This document shows, in pieces, positions 1 to 5,909 of a DNA stretch of 8,989 bases; positions within the stretch are counted from its first letter, which is position 1; the number at the start of each line of letters is the position of its first letter. A program made the translations under genes and the position numbers. A model generated the notes under the pieces. It saw only the letters and a program-made list of their open reading frames with translations, was not told the DNA's origin and made no database searches. Origin of the DNA: Bacilli bacterium. GTDB taxonomy: Bacteria; Bacillota_I; Bacilli_A; RF39; UBA660. The stretch is taken from assembly GCA_017888105.1 (NCBI GenBank), contig JAGHGS010000135.1, positions 1 through 8,989 of the forward strand, in the 5' to 3' direction.

Positions 1-43
1 GAACAAGTTTTAATGTAAATAAAAACATATTTTTTTTAGAATT
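1..43. other. Non-ValRS sequence at the window edge
   Basis: This AT-rich stretch should encode ValRS editing-domain residues but does not. The ValRS frame has a TAA at 20-22, followed by KHIFFRI, which is not recognisable ValRS sequence. The other two forward frames that could run in from upstream also give no ValRS match: one stops at 16-18, the other stays open to a TAG near 63-65. It is either low-quality or chimeric contig-end sequence, or a real junction that removed the 5' part of valS. Confidence 0.5.
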
Positions 44-1792
44 TTGGATTATGTACCATTGGGTGTAGGGAAAATTACGCCAGCACATGATCCAAATGAC
101 TTTGAAGTAGGTTTGCGTCATGATTTAGAAAGAATTGTTTGTATTAATCCAAATGGAACGATGAATGAAAATGCTTTCGGTTATGAAGGTTTGGATCGTT
201 TCCTTGCCAGAGAAAAATTAATTGGTGATTTGAAAGAACAAGATTTATTACTCCGAGTAGAAGAAATTATGCATAATGCACCATTTAGTGAGAGAAGTGG
301 AGCTTTAATTGAACCTTACTTATCAAAACAATGGTTTGTTAAAATGCGCCCTTTGGCTGATCAAGTATTAAAAACACAAAAGGATAAAAATAAAAAAGTT
401 AATTTTGTGCCAAAACGGTTTGAGAAAATTATGAATCATTGGATGGAAATTACTTATGATTGGTGTATTTCTAGACAACTTTGGTGGGGACACAGAATTC
501 CAGCTTGGTATAAAGATGGGGAAGTATACGTAGGTATGGAAGCACCAATTGGTGAAGGTTGGGTACAAGATCCGGATGTACTCGATACTTGGTTTTCTAG
601 TGCTTTATGGCCATTTTCTACTTTAGGATGGCCGAGTGATACCGAAGACTTAAAAAGATATTATCCGAATTCCGTTTTAGTTACAGGCTATGATATTATT
701 CCTTTCTGGGTTAACAGGATGACTTTTCAAGGTTTAGAATTCTTAGGAGAAAGACCATTTGAATATTGTTTAATTCATGGACTTATTCGGGATAAAGAAG
801 GACGGAAGATGTCTAAGAGTTTAGGTAATGGGATTGATCCGATGGATATGATCGATCAATATGGTGCAGATGCTCTACGTTATTATCTAACTACTTCAGT
901 ATCAAATGGCCTTGATATGAAGTTTGATGAAGAAGCTCTTAAATCTACATGGAATTTTATTAATAAACTTTGGAACGCTTCAAGATTTGTTTTAATGAAT
1001 ATTGAAGGATTTAATGGTGATGAAGTATTCGAAAATTTATCTTTAACTGATCAGTGGATTTTGACGAAGTATCATGAAACTGTAAAAAATGTGACGAAGT
1101 ATATGGATAAGTTTGAGCTTAATAATGCCGGAGTAGAAATTTATAATTTTATTTATAATGATTTTTGTGATCATTATATTGAATTTGCGAAATTTTATAT
1201 GAGTGAAGATACGACTAAAAAAGTGCTTGTAAAAGTGTTAAGAGGGATTTTAAAAATGTTACATCCATTTATGCCTTATGTTACGGATGAAATTTATTCT
1301 ATGATACCGGGAGTAAAAGAAAATATTATGATCAGTGATTATCCTAAGTTTAATAAGAAAGAAGTATTTATGAGTGATGCAACACAGGTAGAACATATCA
1401 TTGAATTTATGAAACTTTATCGTAAAACGTATCAAGAAAATCATATGGATAAGAGTGTTCAAGTAAAATTTAATAATGATTCAGATTATGATTTAATTAA
1501 AAAAATGCTTAAAATAGAAAATGTTGTAGAAAGTGCACTGGATATTACCGCTTATCCTGTACATTTTGGAGAATATGATGTTACGATTTATTTTGAAAAG
1601 GAAATAAGTGAAGAAGACAAGTTATTGATTCAAAAGGAAATTGATGATTTAAAAGCAAGTATTGCTAAAAGAAAAGGTCTTCTTGCTAATTCAAATTTTG
1701 TAAGTAAAGCACCAAGTCATTTGGTAGAACAAGAGCGTGAAAAGTTAGCAATGGAAGAAGAAAAATTACAAAAATTAGAGCAATCATTTTAG
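44..1792 (+). CDS. valS: Valyl-tRNA synthetase, N-terminally truncated (C-terminal ~2/3 only)
   Basis: Class I aminoacyl-tRNA synthetase that charges tRNA-Val with valine in the cytoplasm. The visible 582 residues start inside the CP1 editing domain (ITPAHDPNDFEVG at 11-23). They continue with WCISRQLWWGHRIP (140-153), DVLDTWFSSALWPFSTLGWP (178-197), the ATP-binding KMSKS loop (255-259), the helical anticodon-binding domain (about 305-460) and the C-terminal tRNA-arm coiled coil (about 515-582). Complete bacterial ValRS is about 880 residues, so roughly 300 N-terminal residues, with the HIGH motif, are missing. The TTG given as start is only the first possible start codon after an in-frame TAA at 20-22; it is not a credible native start. 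Just before ITPAHD the sequence reads DYVPLGVGK, where the family usually has a YV...FGTG..K pattern, so this stretch looks shortened or garbled. Probable causes are a contig-end error or a real 5' truncation. The 3' end is intact and followed by a terminator. Confidence 0.93.
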   Translation: MDYVPLGVGKITPAHDPNDFEVGLRHDLERIVCINPNGTMNENAFGYEGLDRFLAREKLIGDLKEQDLLLRVEEIMHNAPFSERSGALIEPYLSKQWFVKMRPLADQVLKTQKDKNKKVNFVPKRFEKIMNHWMEITYDWCISRQLWWGHRIPAWYKDGEVYVGMEAPIGEGWVQDPDVLDTWFSSALWPFSTLGWPSDTEDLKRYYPNSVLVTGYDIIPFWVNRMTFQGLEFLGERPFEYCLIHGLIRDKEGRKMSKSLGNGIDPMDMIDQYGADALRYYLTTSVSNGLDMKFDEEALKSTWNFINKLWNASRFVLMNIEGFNGDEVFENLSLTDQWILTKYHETVKNVTKYMDKFELNNAGVEIYNFIYNDFCDHYIEFAKFYMSEDTTKKVLVKVLRGILKMLHPFMPYVTDEIYSMIPGVKENIMISDYPKFNKKEVFMSDATQVEHIIEFMKLYRKTYQENHMDKSVQVKFNNDSDYDLIKKMLKIENVVESALDITAYPVHFGEYDVTIYFEKEISEEDKLLIQKEIDDLKASIAKRKGLLANSNFVSKAPSHLVEQEREKLAMEEEKLQKLEQSF

Positions 1793-1800
1793 GTTATATC

Positions 1801-1839
1801 AAAGTAATTTTAGAATTTTTATCTAAAATTACTTTTTTT
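1801..1839 (+). terminator. Rho-independent terminator after valS
   Basis: A perfect 14-bp inverted repeat (AAAGTAATTTTAGA at 1801-1814, its complement at 1822-1835) encloses a 7-nt loop (ATTTTTA). The T-run extends to 1839. The stem is AU-rich but long. It begins 8 bases after the valS stop and separates the housekeeping gene from the operon that follows. Confidence 0.88.
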
Positions 1840-1850
1840 GACAAAAACCA

Positions 1851-1880
1851 TCAACTTTTTTCCTTTTTAAAATGTCTAAT
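1851..1880 (+). promoter_or_regulatory. Candidate ECF-sigma-type promoter for the six-gene operon
   Basis: A -35-like TCAACTTTTT (1851-1860) carries the AAC core followed by a T-run typical of Bacillus ECF promoters (TGAAAC then T's). After 17 bases from the AAC comes TGTCTAA (1873-1879), close to the CGTC/CGTCTA -10 elements of the SigV/SigW/SigX/SigM group. A SigA reading is weaker: TCTAAT (1875-1880) resembles a -10, but no good -35 lies 16-18 bases upstream. The operon encodes an ECF sigma factor, so autoregulation would fit. This is a by-eye match and is inference. Confidence 0.45.
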
Positions 1881-1912
1881 TATATGGAGAATGAAAAAGT
1901 AGAGGAGATTTT

Positions 1913-2725
1913 ATGAAAAGAAAAGTAGTTATTATTGGGGGACTCGTTTTAATTATAGGGTGTATTGGTTTTGGTGTGATGCAGTTATTTCAAAAAGAGG
2001 AACAACCAAATGAAAATCATTTTGTTCAAAAAGATGATGATGACTTGAAACAAAATGATTCTGAACAACCGATAGTTGATGATGATAACGATGAAGAAGA
2101 AGAAAAAGAACCACCTATTTCTGAAGATGTTCCGGTACAAGTGGAAGTCGATAATTCTTTTTTTGATGATGCCGTTTTTATTGGAGATTCTAGAACCGAA
2201 GGCTTTATGATTTATGAAGATGTTAATGCTACATCTTATACCCATAAAGGTTTAATGGTTGATACGATTTTTACCAGTCCAGTGATTACGCAAGATGGAG
2301 AAAAAATTACGGTAATGGAAGCATTAAAAAATACTTCATTTAATAAGGTTTATATTATGTTAGGAATTAATGAAACTGGTTGGCAGTCTAGTTATTTCTT
2401 TATCCAGAAGTATGGTGAAATTATTGATGAAATAAAAAAGATTAATCCAGATGCTGTTATTTATGTGGAATCTATTTTACCAGTTAGTGAGAAAGTTTCA
2501 ATGAATCATTCTTATATTAAAAAGGCAAAAATTGATGAATATAATAATTTGATTAAAGAAATGGTAAAAGAAAAAGGAGTTTATTATTTGGATGTTTCTT
2601 CTGCTGTAGCAAATGAAGCAGGATATTTACCGGAAGATGCTGCAACGGATGGAATTCATTTAAATAAAAAATATTGCGATAAATGGTTGCAATATTTGAA
2701 AACTCATTATATAGTAGAGAATTAA
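1913..2725 (+). CDS. Membrane-anchored extracytoplasmic SGNH/GDSL-family hydrolase or acyltransferase
   Basis: The 270-residue protein starts with a basic tip (MKRK) and one hydrophobic segment (about 5-25). An acidic Asp/Glu/Gln/Asn-rich linker (about 39-72) follows, then an SGNH fold. The SGNH landmarks are all present: block I IGDSRTEG with the nucleophile Ser93, a possible block II glycine (G113), block III LGINE (G151, N153, with E154 as in related families) and block V DGIHL (Asp246, His249) forming the rest of the triad. The enzyme therefore probably acts outside the membrane on an ester, either as an esterase or as an acyltransferase on a wall or surface glycan. Cys17 in LIIGC could be read as a lipobox, but hydrophobic residues continue after it, so a plain transmembrane anchor is equally likely. 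The ATG is preceded by AGAGGAGA (1901-1908). It is the first gene of the operon. The substrate cannot be inferred from sequence alone. Confidence 0.88.
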   Translation: MKRKVVIIGGLVLIIGCIGFGVMQLFQKEEQPNENHFVQKDDDDLKQNDSEQPIVDDDNDEEEEKEPPISEDVPVQVEVDNSFFDDAVFIGDSRTEGFMIYEDVNATSYTHKGLMVDTIFTSPVITQDGEKITVMEALKNTSFNKVYIMLGINETGWQSSYFFIQKYGEIIDEIKKINPDAVIYVESILPVSEKVSMNHSYIKKAKIDEYNNLIKEMVKEKGVYYLDVSSAVANEAGYLPEDAATDGIHLNKKYCDKWLQYLKTHYIVEN

Positions 2726-2737
2726 GGAAGTGATAAA

Positions 2738-3175
2738 TTGAAAAAGATTATATTAAGTGTTTTTATGATTCTTTTTGTAACTGGTTGTGGAAATGAAGTA
2801 AAGACGTTTGATCCGAATGATTTAGCTAATGAATTAATCGCAGAGGTCAATTTTGATGATGAGTTAACAAAATTTGAAGGAGATATTTCTAAGTTATATG
2901 ATTTACCAGAAGTAGAAGATTATGTTGTTTATGTTGGCAGTGGTGCTACTGCTGAAGAAATAGCAATTATTACTTTAAAAGATGAAAGTGATGAAGAAAG
3001 TGTTCGTGAAGCTTTAGAAAAAAGAGTAGAGGAACAAAAGCAAAGTTTTTCAAACTATGTTCCAGAAGAAGTCGCTCGTTTAGATAAAAGTGTGATTCAA
3101 AGTAATCAAAAGTATGTTGTTTTGTGTGTGTCTGATGAAGATTTAGCGGAAGATATTATCAATCAATATTTATGA
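2738..3175 (+). CDS. Small lipoprotein, DUF4358-like
   Basis: The 145-residue protein has a clear lipoprotein signal peptide: MKK, a hydrophobic core and the lipobox VTGC, with Cys17 as the predicted lipidated residue. The mature part (about 22-145) is acidic and predicted alpha/beta. Its features are FDPNDLANEL at the front, the central YDLPEVEDYVVYVGSGATAE, a Glu/Lys-rich helix (SVREALEKRVEEQKQSF) and a terminal YVVLCVSDEDLAEDII. This layout fits the DUF4358 family of Bacillota lipoproteins, a family that, from memory, can occur near MBOAT/SGNH acylation genes; no function is established. The start is TTG, supported by AAGGAAG (2724-2730), which overlaps the upstream stop, with a 12-base gap to the SGNH gene. 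Its TGA stop overlaps the ATG of the sigma gene (ATGA). It may be an outer-face accessory factor of the acylation system; that role is inference. Confidence 0.75.
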   Translation: MKKIILSVFMILFVTGCGNEVKTFDPNDLANELIAEVNFDDELTKFEGDISKLYDLPEVEDYVVYVGSGATAEEIAIITLKDESDEESVREALEKRVEEQKQSFSNYVPEEVARLDKSVIQSNQKYVVLCVSDEDLAEDIINQYL

Positions 3176-3675
3176 AATTAGATTATAGCAAGGATAAAAT
3201 GATTATTGATTTTATTAAAGATCATCAAGAATATTTTTATCGTATTGCTTTTCGTTATGTTAAAAATCAAGATCAAGCTTTAGATATTGTTCAAGAAGCA
3301 ATAGTAAAAGCATTACAAAAGAGATACACATTAAGAAATATTGAATTTTTAAAAACTTGGTTTTATCGAATTTTGGTTAATGAATGTTTTACAACAATGA
3401 AAAAGAGTAAAAAATTACTTTTTTTAGGAAGTTATCAAGATTTTGAAAATTCTTTACAAACGAGAGATCAATATCATGAAGAAGATGATTTATATCAGGC
3501 AATGGATTTGTTAGATCCAAAACTTAAAATGATTGTTATTTTACGTTTCTTTGAAGATATGAAGTTAGAAGAAATTGCTAAAATTACCAAAACAAATGTT
3601 AGTACTGTAAAATCTAGGTTGTATAAAGCTTTAAAACTTTTAAAAGTAAATATGGAGGATTTGTATGAAATATAA
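3172..3675 (+). CDS. ECF-type RNA polymerase sigma factor (SigV-like)
   Basis: At 167 residues it has the two-domain architecture of extracytoplasmic-function sigma factors. Region 2 (about 13-80) includes YFYRIAFRYVKNQDQALDIV and the -10-recognition helix, with TWFYRILVNECF. Region 4 (about 105-158) contains LDPKLKMIVILRFFEDMKLEEI and the helix-turn-helix NVSTVKSRLYKALKLLK (142-158) that contacts the -35 element. It directs RNA polymerase to stress promoters and is held inactive by the membrane protein encoded next. The start is chosen from the 4-base ATGA overlap with the lipoprotein gene; no separate strong ribosome binding site is evident, so translational coupling is likely. The SigV subgroup is inferred from the RsiV-like partner; SigX/SigW-type cannot be excluded. 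Putative autoregulation comes from the ECF-like promoter upstream of the operon. Confidence 0.9.
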   Translation: MKLDYSKDKMIIDFIKDHQEYFYRIAFRYVKNQDQALDIVQEAIVKALQKRYTLRNIEFLKTWFYRILVNECFTTMKKSKKLLFLGSYQDFENSLQTRDQYHEEDDLYQAMDLLDPKLKMIVILRFFEDMKLEEIAKITKTNVSTVKSRLYKALKLLKVNMEDLYEI

Positions 3676-4492
3676 AAAAGAGAAAATAAAAATTCCCGAA
3701 GAGTTAGATGAAGTCGTTAATCAATCAATCTATAATGGATTAAATAAACCAATTCATAAAGTAAAGCCTTTGCAAGTATTTGGTGGTGCTTTGGCAGGGT
3801 TTTTAATTGTTTTTGTTGCTTTATTAAATACAGTACCAGTATTTGCTAAAACGATGTTTGAAATTGATTTTATTGGAGATATTTGTCGGATATTTACTTT
3901 TAGGGAATATCATTTTCAAGATGAACTGGAATATATTGATGTTTGGGTTCCCCAAATTGCTTTAGATAAAAATGATGATTTAGAGAATCGAGTTAATTTG
4001 GAGATTAGTAAAATTATTAATGAAGAAGTTTCAACTGCTAAAGTGAGAGCACAAGAATATTATGATGCTTTTATTGCTACTGGTGGTAATCCCAAAGATT
4101 TTCAAACGATTCATGTTAAAATTGATTATGAAATTAAACAGTTGAGTTCTAAAGTTGCTTCTTTTGTTATTAATAAGAGTGAAACTTTTGCAAGTGCTTA
4201 TAATACGCAGTACTATTATAATATTGATTTAGAAACAGGACGGATTTTTAATTTGAAAGATTGGTTTGGTAATGATTATAAGAGTATTATTGGAGATCAA
4301 ATTGATGAACAAATTTCTAAGATGAGTAAAGAAGAACAAGAAGCTTTATTAATTGATGGTTCAATTGAAGATTATATTGATGAAAATCAAGAGTTTTATA
4401 TTAATGATGAAAATCAAGTCGTAGTTGTTTTTCCTAAATATGAAATAGCAGTTGGTTCTTTGGGTGCCTTAGAATTTGTGATTGAAGGGTAG
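3665..4492 (+). CDS. RsiV-like transmembrane anti-sigma factor (DUF4163 + DUF3298)
   Basis: The 275-residue protein has a short basic cytoplasmic tail (1-37), one transmembrane helix (about 38-58) and a large extracytoplasmic part. The latter contains a DUF4163-like region (about 85-185, including YYYNIDLETGR) and a DUF3298-like region (about 193-272, including FNLKDWFG and VVVVFPKYEIAVGSLG). This is the layout of RsiV, the B. subtilis anti-SigV factor and lysozyme receptor. The tail lacks a zinc-type HxxxCxxC anti-sigma motif, as in RsiV. VFA at 59-61, immediately after the membrane helix, is a plausible signal-peptidase I site, which in RsiV is the regulated first cut. It overlaps the sigma gene by 11 bases, with GGAGG (3654-3658) ahead of ATG, so the two are probably translationally coupled. 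Lysozyme as the actual ligand here is inference. Confidence 0.85.
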   Translation: MKYKKEKIKIPEELDEVVNQSIYNGLNKPIHKVKPLQVFGGALAGFLIVFVALLNTVPVFAKTMFEIDFIGDICRIFTFREYHFQDELEYIDVWVPQIALDKNDDLENRVNLEISKIINEEVSTAKVRAQEYYDAFIATGGNPKDFQTIHVKIDYEIKQLSSKVASFVINKSETFASAYNTQYYYNIDLETGRIFNLKDWFGNDYKSIIGDQIDEQISKMSKEEQEALLIDGSIEDYIDENQEFYINDENQVVVVFPKYEIAVGSLGALEFVIEG

Positions 4493-4497
4493 TTATT

Positions 4498-5901
4498 GTG
4501 CTTTTTAGTAGTCAAGTCTTTTTATACTTTTTTTTACCAATTACTCTTATTATTTATTATTTAAGTCCTAGAAAGTTTCGTAATTTTATTTTACTTGTTG
4601 CTAGTTTGATTTTTTATGCTTGGGGAGAACCTGTATATATTTTAATTATGCTTTTTTCTACGGTTTTTGATTATGTTAATGGTTTGTTAATTGACAAGTT
4701 TCAAAAAGAGAATAAAAATCGTTATGCTAAAATTGTTTTAATTGTTTCAGTTGTAGGTAATTTATCTATTTTAGGATTCTTTAAATATAGTAATTTTTTC
4801 ATTACTAATTTAAATTCTTTGTTTCATTTTGATTTGTCTTTGCTTTCGATTGCTTTACCAATTGGGATTTCTTTTTATACTTTTCAGACTATGTCTTATA
4901 CCATTGATGTTTATAAAAAGAATGTAGAGGCACAAAAGAATCTTATTTCTTTTGCTACTTATGTTACCTTATTTCCTCAATTAATTGCAGGTCCTATTGT
5001 TAAATATCGTGATGTTCGTGAAAGTTTGGAAAACCGGAAAGAAAATATTAGTGATTTTTCAGAGGGAGTAAAACGATTTATTTTGGGGTTATTTAAAAAA
5101 ATTATGCTTGCTAATAATATTGGTTTTCTTTGGGAAAGTATCAATGCTATGTCGAATCAAGAGATGAGTGCTATTTTATCATGGATCGGGGCTATTTGTT
5201 TTACTTTGCAAATTTATTATGATTTTTCGGGTTATTCAGATATGGCTATTGGTCTTGGAAAAATGTTTGGCTTTCATTTTTTAGAAAACTTTAATTTTCC
5301 GTATTTATCTAAAAGTATTACAGAATTTTGGAGAAGATGGCATATTTCTTTAGGTTCTTGGTTTAAAGAGTATGTTTATATTCCTTTAGGTGGTAATCGG
5401 AAAGGTATGAAAAGAACGATTATCAATTTATTAATTGTTTGGTTTTTAACCGGATTATGGCATGGTGCTAGTTGGAATTTTGTCGTTTGGGGTCTTTATT
5501 TTGGTGTTTTACTTATTTTGGAAAAGTTATTTTTGGCTAAATTTTTAGCGAAAATGCCAAAACTTTTCCGACATATTTATACAATGTTTTTTGTTATCAT
5601 CAGCTGGGTTATTTTTGCATCGCCAACTTTAAGTGATGGACTAGAGTATTTAAAAGTAATGTTTGATTTTGGTGGGATGTTTATTAATCAAGAAGTTCTT
5701 TATTTACTTTCTTCTCATTTTGTTTTATTTGTTGCTGGCATTTTGGGATGCACTACCATTTTTAAAAATATTCGGGAAAAATTAAAGAAAAAGAAATGGT
5801 TTTGTTTGGTTGATTCTATCTTATTTTTAGGTATGTTTATCCTTTCTTTAACCTTTTTAGTAGGAGCTACATATAATCCGTTTTTATATTTTCGATTTTA
5901 G
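4498..5901 (+). CDS. AlgI/PatA-type MBOAT O-acyltransferase
   Basis: This 467-residue polytopic membrane protein of the MBOAT family is believed to pass an acyl group (usually acetyl) from a cytoplasmic donor across the membrane for O-acylation of an extracellular polymer. The N-terminus (LFSSQVFLYFFLPI, then FYAWGEP) is typical of the AlgI branch. Conserved elements follow: TFQTMSYTIDVY (128-139), FPQLIAGPIVKY (159-170), YYDFSGYSDMAIGLG (240-254), ITEFWRRWHISLGSWF (274-289, His282), YIPLGGNR (294-301) and LTGLWHGASWNF (317-328), whose His322 is the family's catalytic histidine. Length is normal for the family. It starts with GTG behind GAAGGG (4484-4489), 5 bases after rsiV. No DltA/DltC partner is present, so a D-alanylation role (DltB) is unlikely. 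The acyl acceptor (peptidoglycan, teichoic acid or capsule) is not shown by the sequence. Confidence 0.93.
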   Translation: MLFSSQVFLYFFLPITLIIYYLSPRKFRNFILLVASLIFYAWGEPVYILIMLFSTVFDYVNGLLIDKFQKENKNRYAKIVLIVSVVGNLSILGFFKYSNFFITNLNSLFHFDLSLLSIALPIGISFYTFQTMSYTIDVYKKNVEAQKNLISFATYVTLFPQLIAGPIVKYRDVRESLENRKENISDFSEGVKRFILGLFKKIMLANNIGFLWESINAMSNQEMSAILSWIGAICFTLQIYYDFSGYSDMAIGLGKMFGFHFLENFNFPYLSKSITEFWRRWHISLGSWFKEYVYIPLGGNRKGMKRTIINLLIVWFLTGLWHGASWNFVVWGLYFGVLLILEKLFLAKFLAKMPKLFRHIYTMFFVIISWVIFASPTLSDGLEYLKVMFDFGGMFINQEVLYLLSSHFVLFVAGILGCTTIFKNIREKLKKKKWFCLVDSILFLGMFILSLTFLVGATYNPFLYFRF

Positions 5902-5909
5902 GAGGATCT

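Noticed and set aside
33..45. Short match TTTTAGAATTTT shared with the terminator region around 1809-1820
   Set aside because: It is a 12-base low-complexity AT match, expected by chance in such sequence, and not evidence of recombination at the valS junction.
1838..1843. Perfect TTGACA as a SigA -35 box for the operon
   Set aside because: It overlaps the T-run of the valS terminator, and the hexamer 17 bases downstream (TCCTTT) is no -10; the nearest TAAAAT is 24 bases away.
1985..2245. Minus-strand open frame opposite the SGNH gene
   Set aside because: It is a shadow created by the acidic Asp/Glu-rich codons of the sense gene, giving runs of Phe/Ile; it has no ribosome binding site or recognisable protein features.
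2738..3175. Mycoplasma-type code with TGA read as tryptophan
   Set aside because: The lipoprotein gene ends at a TGA in an ATGA overlap with the sigma gene, and tryptophans in conserved motifs are all encoded by TGG.
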